Of a stretch of 64,000 bases of DNA, positions 26,801 to 34,766 are shown piece after piece. The notes beneath the pieces are model-generated. The model saw only the letters and a list, made by a program, of their open reading frames with translations. It was not told where the DNA came from and searched no databases. The first letter of the stretch is position 1; the number at the start of each line of letters is the position of its first letter. This DNA comes from Acidobacteriota bacterium (lineage in GTDB: Bacteria > Acidobacteriota > Blastocatellia > Pyrinomonadales > Pyrinomonadaceae), in assembly GCA_016713675.1 (NCBI GenBank), contig JADJOS010000001.1:1364001-1428000 (forward strand), given 5' to 3'. The position numbers were made by a program, and so were the translations under genes.

Positions 26801-27247
26801 TTCTTTTCAGGGTCCCAAGCCGTATATGCTCTTAAGACACGGGACGTCTCATTTTTGGCGGGGAATGCTAGTGTTGCATTTCGTTTCAAGTTTAGATCGG
26901 ATGTTACCGTCCCTGCCGCCGGTGTTGCCGTTGATGATTTTGATATAGTAGGCCCGGTCAATGCACCCATGGCTCCGACGGCAGCGGGTGCGTCGATCTC
27001 AGGCCGCGTGACGACGGCAGACGGCAGAGGTATTGTGAACGCCGCGATCACAATCACAGGCAACAGCCTGCAGCAGCCCAAGCGCGTCAAGACATCGTCG
27101 TTCGGATACTATTTCATCGATGGCCTGCAGGCCGGAGAGACATATGTCGTGACGATCAATTCGAAACGCTACACATTCTCAGTGCCGAGCCGTGTCATCA
27201 GCTTGAACGATAGTGTCGGGGATATTGATTTTGCGGCGGAGCAGTAA
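23849..27247 (+). CDS. Large exported BNR/sortilin-like propeller protein with PKD and C-terminal regulatory-like domain
   Basis: The 1132-residue protein has an N-terminal signal/TM segment (about 15-32), then a Lys-rich stretch. From about residue 115 to 760 it carries BNR/VPS10-type blades with repeated WKTTNGGTSW, RSANGGSTF, RTVDGGTTW, STNGGTSW motifs. A PKD domain (FGDGSALNTLENPGHLY) lies near 800-850, a MAM-like beta-sandwich around 880-1045, and a carboxypeptidase-regulatory-like domain (ISGRVTTADGRGIVNAAITI) forms the end. The C-terminal domain may anchor or modulate. It is an extracellular adhesion or glycan-related protein of unknown ligand. A 267-bp gap precedes it. Confidence 0.85.
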   Translation: MKKLKSLRIPSIRSLFLAGAVLSIGVFTLAAVLTRPADPKSKFLKKEKGEGGKKKDGPAERLEQEIRMTKDPALGYVPTERLLAAKEYKDALMRDNIAPISGVTWKEQGPNNVGGRTRAIMVDPNDGTGNTVWAGSVGGGLWKTTNMNSATPNWAPVNDLFGNLAVTSIAYDPSNTQVMYFATGEGYFNLDAIQGFGVWKTTNGGTSWVQLASTTGAAFNFCHKVVVNSTGIVFVATGTGGVQRSANGGSTFTKVLGTGLGITGAASNRSYDVEVASNGDVYGSLDGSIHKSTNAGVTFAAAQTLPIAGSRIEIACAPNDSNYVYALVENGSAVNGILRTVDGGTTWTSRTEPADADPGVGTTDFSRGQAWYDLAIAVDPNNRNRLYVGGIDLFVSGDGAGTWTQVAHWYGGFGFQYVHADQHNIVFQNGSSSIAYFVNDGGVYRTTNAETAAPTIDARSGNYRTAQFYAAAMHPTALTTYYLAGAQDNGTQQFNTSGPQATVEVTGGDGAFTHIDQDEPQFQFTQYVYNDYYRSNDGGASWTNFSTGGGQFINPTDYDDVNDKLYASNGNNNYLRWDNPQTGGTFVTVAVAAFNSYVSAVKVSPNTANVVFFGTGAGRVVRVDSANTGAPTSTNISTGLPAGGYVSSVEVETGNDNHLLVTYSNYGVNSIWESTNGGTSWTSVEGNLPDMPIRWVLFNPNNSDQAIIATELGVWSTDNLNGGSTVWGASNSGLANVRVDMLQVRQSDKYVIAATHGRGLYASDLFTSPTALFNSNNRVTYVGQPVYFNSSSYQATSWSWDFGDGSALNTLENPGHLYQTAGKFTVTLTINGGASSVTKTQYIHVLPNRGTPYAPSDGGGFETNPDDFGVNTVAGTAWQRGNSAVAGKNGTNGGSSAWVTGLVGNYVDNSDSSLLTPNYNFTAAGTYTLRFSTKFATETGFDGFRVEYTLDKGATWTTLGTAVAANWYNNANNSGSTSFPANEAFFSGSQAVYALKTRDVSFLAGNASVAFRFKFRSDVTVPAAGVAVDDFDIVGPVNAPMAPTAAGASISGRVTTADGRGIVNAAITITGNSLQQPKRVKTSSFGYYFIDGLQAGETYVVTINSKRYTFSVPSRVISLNDSVGDIDFAAEQ

Positions 27248-27256
27248 CGGCCGGAA

Positions 27257-27577
27257 CTAAAGCAATTCCTCGCCCTTTGCCTTGAGCATTCTTCGCCAGA
27301 GTTCGCGGTAAGAGGTGAAACGGGAAGTAAGGGTGTTGAAATAGTATCGCTGAGAGTAGCTTAGGCTTCGGTTGTCGGCGATTCGTTTGAGGTTCGCTTC
27401 CATGCGGGCACGTGCCTCGAAGGGCGGACGTTTGGTCGCACCGTTGAAATAGATGTCGAAATCGATCTTTAGTTTGCGGATATCGTCCTCGAGCCGCGAG
27501 AGCTGTTGGTCGACCGCAAGAGCGTCTTCCTGCTGCGAATTCAGGTTGCGGTAGAGCTTGTTGCCGATCATTGCCAT
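27257..27577 (-). CDS. Conserved-looking small protein of unknown function
   Basis: The ATG at 27577 has an AAGGA element 9 bp upstream and gives 106 residues; a GTG at 27619 would add 14. The sequence is hydrophilic and mostly helical: LEDDIRKLKIDFDIYFNGATKRPPFEARARMEANLKRIAD and later YFNTLTSRFTSYRELWRRM. No catalytic motif, signal peptide or membrane segment is seen. Charged heptad-like spacing in the N-terminal half suggests a coiled coil. No family is recognised. It is convergent with the BNR protein gene (9-bp gap). Confidence 0.7.
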   Translation of the reverse strand: MAMIGNKLYRNLNSQQEDALAVDQQLSRLEDDIRKLKIDFDIYFNGATKRPPFEARARMEANLKRIADNRSLSYSQRYYFNTLTSRFTSYRELWRRMLKAKGEELL

Positions 27578-27690
27578 GGTTGTATTGTCCTTGAGGCGGG
27601 AAAAGGGCCTGGGCGGCACCTATTTAAAGAAAATCGCTAAAGGACGAAAGTTTCCGCAATTTTCCCCGCTTTCTAATATAAAATAACCGC

Positions 27691-29097
27691 ATGAAAGCTG
27701 TAGAGGCCATATCACGTGAGGCAATGCTTCGTGAGCTGCCGTCAATAGATGAATTGCTGCGCTCGGCCACGGGCGTATCGCTGCTTCCGCTTGCCGGGCC
27801 GATGTATTTGACTGTGCTGGCCCGTGGTGCGGTCGATGAAATGCGGAACCAGATCCTTGCTGGCGATGAAGATACGGCGGATGTTTTAGAGCGATGCGAA
27901 TCACGTCTTGCCGAATTGTGGCAGCGGTCTCAGCGTGATGCCGTATGCCGTGTGATCAATGCGACCGGCGTGATCATTCATACAAACCTCGGCCGTGCAC
28001 CTTATTCCGATGCAGCAAAGCGGGCGATCAGCGAGGTGGCCGCCGGTTACTGCACGCTCGAATACGATATCAAGACCGGCAACCGCGGGCGTCGCGGCTC
28101 GTATGCCGAGGCGATGATCGCCGAGCTGACCGGAGCCGAGTCGGCGTTGATCGTCAATAATTGTGCGGCGGCTGCATTTTTGGTGCTGTCGGTATTTGGA
28201 AAGGGCGGCGAAGTGATCGTTTCTCGCGGTGAACTGGTCGAGATCGGTGGTGATTTTCGTGTGCCGGATGTTTTAGAACAATCAGGTGCCGCACTTTGCG
28301 AGGTCGGGACAACGAACCGCACGAAAATTGCCGATTATGAAAAAGCGATCGGCGAGAACACGCGTTTGATCTTGCGTGTCCACCCGTCAAATTACAGAAT
28401 AGTCGGGTTTACGGCAATGCCCGCGGTCAGCGAACTCGCGGATCTCGCCCATAAGAACGGCATTGTGCTCTACGATGATATCGGCTCAGGTGCGCTCATC
28501 GACCTCAGCAAATACGGACTCGCGGATGAACCAGTTGTGGCTGATTCGATCCGCGATGGTGCCGATATAGTCTCGTTCAGCGGCGACAAACTGCTCGGCG
28601 GTCCACAAGCCGGCATCATCGCCGGACGGAGTGAATTAATAGAACGCATTAGAAAACATCCGCTCTATCGGGCCTTGCGGGTCGATAAACTTGCGTATGC
28701 GGCCCTTGAGGCGACGCTTTTGTCCTATCGGCGAGGGGCGGCGATCGAAGAGATACCGGTACTCACGATGCTGTCGGCGACAAAGGACGAGGTCAACGCA
28801 CAGACCATCAGATTTGCTGCCGCATTGCGTTCGCGGGTCGGTGAGAGCTCAACTTTGAATTTCGAAATTTTAGACTCCCGATCCGCCGTCGGCGGCGGTG
28901 CCGCACCACTGGCGATGCCCGAGACGGTCGTGCTCGCTATCTCGGATTCGCGATATTCTGCAGCAGAATTAGGTGAGCGGCTTCGCAACTCGACTCCGGC
29001 GGTTATTGGGCGGATCGAGGATGACAAGGTCTTGCTCGATCTGCGGACGGTCGGTGAGGCTGACGAAGAATTGTTGAACGTGTTGAGCCGAGTCTAA
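27691..29097 (+). CDS. selA: L-seryl-tRNA(Sec) selenium transferase
   Basis: SelA is the PLP enzyme that converts seryl-tRNA(Sec) to selenocysteinyl-tRNA(Sec). Diagnostic parts: the N-terminal RELPSIDELL, INATGVIIHTNLGRAPYS, EYDIKTGNRGRRG, NNCAAAAFLVL, EVGTTNRTKIADYE, and the PLP lysine in SFSGDKLLGGPQAG. Length 468 matches the family. A repeat-like 7-nt stretch around 28849-28884 encodes a small extra linker. Its presence implies selenoprotein synthesis, but selB, selD and tRNA-Sec are not in this window. Confidence 0.95.
   Translation: MKAVEAISREAMLRELPSIDELLRSATGVSLLPLAGPMYLTVLARGAVDEMRNQILAGDEDTADVLERCESRLAELWQRSQRDAVCRVINATGVIIHTNLGRAPYSDAAKRAISEVAAGYCTLEYDIKTGNRGRRGSYAEAMIAELTGAESALIVNNCAAAAFLVLSVFGKGGEVIVSRGELVEIGGDFRVPDVLEQSGAALCEVGTTNRTKIADYEKAIGENTRLILRVHPSNYRIVGFTAMPAVSELADLAHKNGIVLYDDIGSGALIDLSKYGLADEPVVADSIRDGADIVSFSGDKLLGGPQAGIIAGRSELIERIRKHPLYRALRVDKLAYAALEATLLSYRRGAAIEEIPVLTMLSATKDEVNAQTIRFAAALRSRVGESSTLNFEILDSRSAVGGGAAPLAMPETVVLAISDSRYSAAELGERLRNSTPAVIGRIEDDKVLLDLRTVGEADEELLNVLSRV
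28849..28884. repeat. Short 7-nt-periodic A/T-rich stretch within selA
   Basis: CTCAACTTTGAATTTCGAAA continues as TTTTAGACTCCCGATCC, roughly in 7-nt steps around TTTGAAT, TTCGAAA, TTTTAGA. It is read in frame as STLNFEILDSRS between two SelA C-terminal strands. It resembles the purL insert but is shorter and lacks a clear second arm. Confidence 0.35.
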
Positions 29098-29157
29098 TCA
29101 AAAGCGGAGGCGGTGTTGTTAAACCGGACTGTCAGGATCCAAATTGATCGCTGTCGG

Positions 29158-30246
29158 TCAACTGTTCCTTTGTGAAAATTCCTGCATAAAATCGACCAAT
29201 TTAACGACACCGTCGCGGGGCATGGCGTTATAGATCGACGCTCGGACGCCGCCGAGAGACCGGTGGCCGCGAAGGCCGTCGAGGCCGACTTCTGTTGCTT
29301 CGGCGCAGAATTGTTCGTCGAGCTCGGGCGTTGGAAGGTGAAATGAGACGTTCATCATTGAGCGCACATCGCGACCTGCGTGGCCGGTGTAGTAACCGTC
29401 GCTTGAGTCGATCGCTTTATAAAGAAGGCCCGCTTTTTCGACATTTCGCTGCTCCATCGCCTCCACGCCGCCTTCGCCCTTAAGCCATTCGCACACCAGG
29501 CCGATCATGTAGATCGCCCAGGTGTTCGGTGTGTTCGCCATTGAAACGTTTTCGGCGATCGCACGGTAATCGAGCAGCGTGTGCAGCCCTTGCGGGACCT
29601 TTTCGAGCATTTCGTCGCGGATGAAAACGACCGCAACGCCGCTCGGGCCAATATTTTTCTGTGCACCGTTGTAGACGAGCGAATATTTGTCCCAATTGAT
29701 CGGTTTCGACAAGATATTAGACGACATATCGCAGACGACCGGAATGCCGCCGCCGTCGATGTCGTATTTGAACTCGACGCCCTCAATAGTCTCATTCGCG
29801 ACGTAATGGATATATTTGGCGTTGGGGCTGAAATTTAATTCGCCTTGCTCGGGCAGCGATTTGTAGCCTCCATCGGCATTGTTGTAGATGACATTGATGC
29901 TGCCGCATTTTTTCGCTTCGGCAAGGGCTTTGCGGCCCCAGAATCCCGTGATCACGTAATCTGCGGTTTCATCGGCAGCGAGGAAATTGATCGGCACCAT
30001 CGAAAATTGCATCGACGCCCCGCCCTGCAGAAACAAGATGCGGAAATTATCGGGAACGCGGAGCAGATCGCGCAGGCCTTGTTCCGCATCGATCAGTATC
30101 TTCTCAAAGTGCAGCGAACGATGGCTGATCTCCATCACACTCATGCCGATACCGTTAACTGAGCGTATTTCGGCGGCGGCACGGTCTAGTACCGCGCCGG
30201 GCATCACCGCAGGGCCGGCACTGAAATTATAGACTTGTTGACTCAT
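29158..30246 (-). CDS. serC: Phosphoserine aminotransferase
   Basis: SerC converts 3-phosphohydroxypyruvate and glutamate to phosphoserine in serine synthesis. It starts with YNFSAGPAVMPGAVL, the family signature, followed by MEISHRS, FLQGGASMQF, and the PLP lysine in YNGAQKNIGPSG. GLRGHRSLGGVRASIYNAM closes the active site near the C-terminus. The 362-residue length fits. It is convergent with selA (gap 60 bp, no clear terminator) and divergent from the TPR gene. Confidence 0.96.
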   Translation of the reverse strand: MSQQVYNFSAGPAVMPGAVLDRAAAEIRSVNGIGMSVMEISHRSLHFEKILIDAEQGLRDLLRVPDNFRILFLQGGASMQFSMVPINFLAADETADYVITGFWGRKALAEAKKCGSINVIYNNADGGYKSLPEQGELNFSPNAKYIHYVANETIEGVEFKYDIDGGGIPVVCDMSSNILSKPINWDKYSLVYNGAQKNIGPSGVAVVFIRDEMLEKVPQGLHTLLDYRAIAENVSMANTPNTWAIYMIGLVCEWLKGEGGVEAMEQRNVEKAGLLYKAIDSSDGYYTGHAGRDVRSMMNVSFHLPTPELDEQFCAEATEVGLDGLRGHRSLGGVRASIYNAMPRDGVVKLVDFMQEFSQRNS

Positions 30247-30453
30247 TTAACGATCCGATCTGCGTCTGCGAAGGTCATGCGAAAGGCAAAGATATCACAA
30301 CGGCGAGTGATTTTGAACCTGGGTAAGTCAAGCTCTTTGTTTCAAATAATGCGGTAGTTTGGGTTAGAATAATGTAATAGCGACAAACCCTTTTTTTAAG
30401 GGCTACATCATACACGTGTCTGCAACAACAGACGTGCAAACTTGGAGGAACTT

Positions 30454-31782
30454 ATGTTTCGGAAATCATTTATTTTGACCGCAATTATTTTTGCCGTTGC
30501 TGCAATGGGCGGTGTCAATGCATTTGGCCAGACGGCGGCAACCAGCGGGAAGGTCGAACTGCTGAAAGCTGATGGTACTCGTGAACCCGTTGCCGGAGCC
30601 GTTATTGAGGTATACCGTACAGATGTAAAATCGGGATTCCCGTCGAACAAGACTGGCAAGAAAGGCGATTTTGCATTTGCGGGCCTGCTTCTCGGTGCGA
30701 CGTATGCCTTATCGGTCAGTGCGCCAAATTGTGAACCAAAGATATTTCCGGGCGTAAGAGCAGGGCAGGAGAAACTCTTGTTCACGATGCAGCCCGGCAA
30801 CGGCAGAAAGCTTACCGAAGCCGAGGTCCGTGAATCACTTGCAAACCCCGCAAAGGCCGGCGATCCGGGCACCGCGAGCTCCGGTGAAAAAAAGGGTGAA
30901 AAATCAAAAGAACAGCTCGAGTACGAGGCAAAGGTCGCTGAGATAACAGCCAAGAATGAGAAAGCGGCAAAAAACTATGATGCAGTGAACCAACTGTTAA
31001 AAGAAGGTGCCGACGCCGTAAATGCAAAGAATTACGATGTGGCGATCGCAAAATATGACGAAGGTATAGCGATCGAACCTAATTTTGTCGGAAGTACGCC
31101 CGTGTTGCTGAACAATCGCGGTACATCGCTTAGACTTCGGGCGGTCGAGACCTACAACAAATCCGTAAAACTGACCGAGGTTTCTGAAAAAATAGCCGGT
31201 TATAACAAAGCGAAACAAGATATTCTTGATGCTGCGGATTCGCATATGCGTGCTTGGAAAATGACCAGCGAAGCTCCGGCAACTGAGATAAAGGATCCGG
31301 TATTCAATGACGGCAACAAACTGAATGCCACCCGTGAGGCGAAAGAGGCGTTTCGTATTGCAGTTGCTACCGAACAGGTCGATCCAGGCGTGATCGAGGC
31401 TGCAAAGGTGATGATTCCGCAATACGTTGCACTCGAGCCGGACGCGGCGAAGAAGGCCGGTGCGATGCTTATAATGGCAGATCTGTATCGTGTGGTCGGT
31501 GATTCGCCGAACGCCATCGTGGAATACAAAAAGATCCTTGAAACATCGCCGGAAAATCCTGACGCTCTCGCCGGCGTAGGTCTGAGCTTGGTAAATGAAG
31601 GTTACGTCAAGGAAGACAAGGCCATGCTGCAGGAAGCCGCAAATTATCTGCAGAAGTTTGTCAGCGTCGCACCTGACACTCACAAATACAAAGCAAACGC
31701 CGCCGAGGCTATTACGACGCTGAAGACACTCTCAAACGTCGCTCCGCAAAAGCCGGCAGCAACGCCTAAAAAGAAGCCGTAA
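30454..31782 (+). CDS. Exported protein with carboxypeptidase-regulatory-like domain and TPR repeats
   Basis: The ATG at 30454 has a GGAGG element 8 bp upstream; the frame extends to a TTG at 30442 that is part of that site. A signal peptide (to about GVNAFGQ) precedes a CarboxypepD_reg-like beta-sandwich (VELLKADGTREPVAGAVIEVYR). A Lys/Glu-rich linker leads into TPR-like helices (AKNYDVAIAKYDEGIAIEPNF, GDSPNAIVEYKKILETSPENPDALAGVG). The tail is Pro/Lys-rich. It is probably a periplasmic or surface scaffold. A terminator follows at 31805. Confidence 0.85.
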   Translation: MFRKSFILTAIIFAVAAMGGVNAFGQTAATSGKVELLKADGTREPVAGAVIEVYRTDVKSGFPSNKTGKKGDFAFAGLLLGATYALSVSAPNCEPKIFPGVRAGQEKLLFTMQPGNGRKLTEAEVRESLANPAKAGDPGTASSGEKKGEKSKEQLEYEAKVAEITAKNEKAAKNYDAVNQLLKEGADAVNAKNYDVAIAKYDEGIAIEPNFVGSTPVLLNNRGTSLRLRAVETYNKSVKLTEVSEKIAGYNKAKQDILDAADSHMRAWKMTSEAPATEIKDPVFNDGNKLNATREAKEAFRIAVATEQVDPGVIEAAKVMIPQYVALEPDAAKKAGAMLIMADLYRVVGDSPNAIVEYKKILETSPENPDALAGVGLSLVNEGYVKEDKAMLQEAANYLQKFVSVAPDTHKYKANAAEAITTLKTLSNVAPQKPAATPKKKP

Positions 31783-31804
31783 TACGCCGGAATTTTCGAT
31801 CAAA

Positions 31805-31847
31805 GAGGCCGAATTCGCAAGTTTGCGAGTTCGGCCTTTTTCTTTTT
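31805..31847 (+). terminator. Rho-independent terminator of the TPR gene
   Basis: AGGCCGAA and TTCGGCCT enclose an inner CGCAA/TTGCG stem, then TTTTCTTTTT. It is 23 bp after the stop. Confidence 0.9.
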
Positions 31848-31928
31848 GTCACAAATCCCAACGGCGCGGTGTTCTTATTTTGTAACGCATTTGTTGCTAC
31901 CAAAATTTAGACAAAATCGGAGGTTTTC

Positions 31929-32903
31929 ATGCGGAAATATTCATACGGCCTGTTGTCGGGCCTCGCGAGCATCGCAATAATAATAATTGTAATTGGCAAT
32001 ATCACCATCGTGGCCCAATCGGTCGTGACCGGAACCTGGAAGTCGGATACCTGGTCCGACAAGCATAAAAAGGACGGCGACGACGTCCTCGATAATACCA
32101 TCCTCAAAAAGGACGAGAACAAACTGCATCTATCATTCAGCAGCAATACGGACGGGCGTAACCGCAATCAGTTTGGTTCGGGCTTTGAATACGCTGATCT
32201 GCAAGGTTTGACCCGCGAGCAGACGCTGAACGGAACCGTCAGCTTTCGCATCGTGAGAGAAGCAGGAACAATCGATTGCGAGGGCACATTTACGAACGGC
32301 AAGGGTTCGGGAACATTCCGATTTACGCCAAGCACGTCATATCTGCAGGGAATGAAAGCTCGCGGCTTCGATTTTGAAAGATCTTCGTCCAAGCACGATA
32401 ACGGCGTCGATGAGCGTCTTCTTTCGGCTGCTTTGATCAACGTTACGACCGCACTTGCCGACGATCTCAAATCAGTCGGATTTGGGGATCTCGACGTTGA
32501 CGATCTCTTTAAGGCGGCGATATTCAAGATCGATTCACGCTTTATGGCCGAGATGAAAGCGACCGGTTTTCCAAACCTGACAATGGAAGATCTCGTTAAG
32601 GCACGCATCTTCAAGATCGATGCCGAATACGTTCGTCAGGTAAACGACATGGGCTTTGCGGAGAAAGATTTTGAGAAGCTTGTAAAGTTCCGGATCTTTA
32701 AGGTGACACCGGAATTTCTGAGTGAGATCAAGGCCGAAGGTCTGACAAACCTCGATTCGGAAGATATTGTGAAGCTCCGTATCTTCAAGATCGGTGCCGA
32801 GTATATTCGACGCGCTAAGCAGGAAAATCCGAATGTGACCGTCGAGGAACTCGTTCAGATGAAGATCGGCGTTCACCGCATTAAGGTGAAGTACGATAAC
32901 TAG
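31929..32903 (+). CDS. Exported protein with C-terminal ~26-residue tandem repeats
   Basis: An N-terminal TM/signal segment (IAIIIIVIGNITIVAQS) leads to a beta-rich domain of about 100 residues (GTWKSDTW to SGTFRFTPS). From about residue 165 to the end, five to six copies of a 25-27-residue unit appear: a DLVKARIFKIDAEYV-like strand/helix followed by a GF-x-N/D-L turn. The units are related to repeats with the pattern R-I-H-G-V-T-P-E-F often seen beside BlaR1-type M56 peptidases in this phylum, but no peptidase gene is adjacent. The ligand is unknown. Confidence 0.8.
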   Translation: MRKYSYGLLSGLASIAIIIIVIGNITIVAQSVVTGTWKSDTWSDKHKKDGDDVLDNTILKKDENKLHLSFSSNTDGRNRNQFGSGFEYADLQGLTREQTLNGTVSFRIVREAGTIDCEGTFTNGKGSGTFRFTPSTSYLQGMKARGFDFERSSSKHDNGVDERLLSAALINVTTALADDLKSVGFGDLDVDDLFKAAIFKIDSRFMAEMKATGFPNLTMEDLVKARIFKIDAEYVRQVNDMGFAEKDFEKLVKFRIFKVTPEFLSEIKAEGLTNLDSEDIVKLRIFKIGAEYIRRAKQENPNVTVEELVQMKIGVHRIKVKYDN

Positions 32904-32909
32904 CTTGTG

Positions 32910-32944
32910 AGAGCCGCCTGCGTGAGCGGGCGGCTCTTATTTAT
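32910..32944 (+). terminator. Terminator of the tandem-repeat protein gene
   Basis: AGAGCCGCC and GGCGGCTCT pair over 9 bp and are followed by TATTTATT. The tail overlaps the last bases of the convergent yceH gene. Confidence 0.75.
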
Positions 32945-33597
32945 TCGAACTGCTTCTTGAATTCCTGGAAGGTCTGCTTCAATTCCTCTACCTCGACTCT
33001 CAAACTCGTTACTTCTTCTTCCAATGTCTCGACGCGTTCTGCGTCGACGCTGCTTCGGGTCGAACGTGTTGCCTGGGCGACCGCAAATGCCTCGATGTCG
33101 ATCTCGCCTGATAAGAGATGAGCGAATCGTGCTTCTTTTTGGCCGGGCTGGACGGGCAATCTTACAACCAACGGGTCGTCGCGGCGAGCGAGGCCGTCAA
33201 GCGTTTCCTGTATTTCACCGAGGCCTGAGAACCCGTGCAAACGCTCGGTCCGCGTGCGCAATTCGCCCAGCGTCTGCGGCCCGCGAAGCAACATAACATC
33301 GATAATGGCCGTTTCGGCAGGGTCGAGTTCGTAAACGGTCGGCAGCATGTGTTTGTACTTGGGCACGCGGCTGGTGCTGCCGTAAAAGACATAGACGAGA
33401 TTGCGGTCGCGCAGAGTTTCGAGGCACTGATTGACGGTCGTTTCGTCATAATTGACCATCGGGTCACGGTTACTCTTTTGATTGCAGGCGTTGATGAGCG
33501 CGTTTAGCGTGAGCGGGTAGTATTCGGGAGTCGTCAGCTGTTTTTCAACCAAGGATCCTAGAACGCGGGCTTCGATGTCGGTTAGTATTTCGGGCAT
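32941..33597 (-). CDS. yceH: UPF0502 (DUF480) protein YceH
   Basis: The 218-residue protein matches the YceH family along its length: IEARVLGSLVEKQLTTPEYYPLTLNALINACNQKSNRDP at the start, MLLRGPQTLGELRTRTERL in the middle, and RFAHLLSGE. Two winged-helix domains are expected, followed by a coiled-coil tail (VETLEEEVTSLRVEVEELKQ). Function is unknown. It is divergent from the exonuclease gene with a 52-bp gap. Confidence 0.93.
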   Translation of the reverse strand: MPEILTDIEARVLGSLVEKQLTTPEYYPLTLNALINACNQKSNRDPMVNYDETTVNQCLETLRDRNLVYVFYGSTSRVPKYKHMLPTVYELDPAETAIIDVMLLRGPQTLGELRTRTERLHGFSGLGEIQETLDGLARRDDPLVVRLPVQPGQKEARFAHLLSGEIDIEAFAVAQATRSTRSSVDAERVETLEEEVTSLRVEVEELKQTFQEFKKQFE

Positions 33598-33649
33598 ATT
33601 CAGATGTTGCTGTTATTTCTTTTCTGTTAAGTAATTTACAATTTAAGCA

Positions 33650-34246
33650 ATGGATATTCTAGTCGCTCGCACCGATGCTGAGATCGAAAGGGCCTTTGAC
33701 GTTCTTTCGTTGGCCTCAGTGCTCGGCTGCGACACTGAAACGTCGGGCCTAAGTGCGCGGCACGGACGATTGTTTTCGGTGCAGTTTTCGGATGGCAAAT
33801 TTAACGTTCTGGTTCCAATTAGTGAGGGCGTGCCGCTTGGTGTGTTGGGCGAAATTCTAATGAATTCATCGATCGTCAAGATCTTTCACAACGCCAAGTT
33901 CGACCTCGATTTCCTTAGCGAGAATGGCTACGCGGTCGAAAATGTCTACGACACAATGATCGCCGAAAAGGTACTGACCCGCGGTGCCGGCCAATCCGCG
34001 TCGCTTGCCGAGACGCTGTACCGCTATTTCGCCGTCGATCTCGACAAATCACAGCGTGCGAAATTCAATCGAAAATGGGATGGCGTTTGGACGGACGAAT
34101 TGGTCGACTACGCCTTGTCGGACGTAATTCATCTGCCTCGTCTGATGCACGAGCAGTCCGAATGGATGGAGCGGCTTGATCTGAGAGAGAGTTACGAGAA
34201 ACAAATCAAGACCCTTGTGCCGGCCTTGCGGCGAGATTCTGCTTAG
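33650..34246 (+). CDS. DEDDy 3'-5' exonuclease domain protein (RNase D/Pol I type)
   Basis: The 198-residue protein is a stand-alone 3'-5' exonuclease domain. Exo I is CDTETSG (Asp, Glu), Exo II FHNAKFDLDFL (Asp), and Exo III YALSDVIHLPRL (Tyr and Asp). This is the pattern of RNase D and the proofreading domain of Pol I. No HRDC domain follows, so it is shorter than RNase D and a Pol I-like or small RNA exonuclease is possible. It overlaps the convergent DinB gene by 41 bp. Confidence 0.88.
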   Translation: MDILVARTDAEIERAFDVLSLASVLGCDTETSGLSARHGRLFSVQFSDGKFNVLVPISEGVPLGVLGEILMNSSIVKIFHNAKFDLDFLSENGYAVENVYDTMIAEKVLTRGAGQSASLAETLYRYFAVDLDKSQRAKFNRKWDGVWTDELVDYALSDVIHLPRLMHEQSEWMERLDLRESYEKQIKTLVPALRRDSA

Positions 34247-34766
34247 AGTGCTGATGATGATGTTCGGCGTGGTAGATCGTGAAGTAGAACATCTCTCTAA
34301 ACGTCAACTTTCCGAGCAGCGGATGCGGGAGCACGAGAACGTCGAGTTCGCTTTCGTCATATTTCTCGATCTTCGAGCAGAGCTTCGAAACAAGTTCTGT
34401 CAAGGTATTTACAAGCTCATTTTTACGGCTGAACGGTATAACTTCCGGCCGAAACGCCGCCGTTGCAGTTCCGCCGGCGGCAAGTTCAGCTCGATAGCGG
34501 GCAACCAATTCGTCATAGCTCATCGAAGGGTGATCTGCCTTTCCGAACATCGCCTTTAGCGTAAACGCAGGAGCACTGAGCGCTCTGTTCAGCGGTTTGA
34601 CCGAAAGGCACAGATGGTCGATCTGCTGGCCGGCACTCCATTTCTCACCATTTAGCGAAAACAGGAAATCATCCTCGGACAGCCCTCCGATAAAGTCAGT
34701 AAAGGCGTTGTATTTGTTTTTCAATTCGGCGATCATCGCGGATCTATCCATCTGTTCGTTCTCCAT
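34206..34766 (-). CDS. DinB superfamily protein
   Basis: The 186-residue protein has the DinB_2 pattern: GEKWSAGQQIDHLCLSV (first His) and FYFTIYHAEHHHQHSKQ (C-terminal His cluster). These supply the metal site of the superfamily. The stop of the upstream hotdog gene abuts its start codon, so translation is likely coupled. Its 3' end overlaps the convergent exonuclease gene by 41 bp. Function unknown; thiol transfer is a family guess. Confidence 0.87.
   Translation of the reverse strand: MENEQMDRSAMIAELKNKYNAFTDFIGGLSEDDFLFSLNGEKWSAGQQIDHLCLSVKPLNRALSAPAFTLKAMFGKADHPSMSYDELVARYRAELAAGGTATAAFRPEVIPFSRKNELVNTLTELVSKLCSKIEKYDESELDVLVLPHPLLGKLTFREMFYFTIYHAEHHHQHSKQNLAARPAQGS

Noticed and set aside
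33650..34246. Full RNase D
   Set aside because: The HRDC domain is absent and the chain stops after the exonuclease core, so only the exonuclease domain is claimed.
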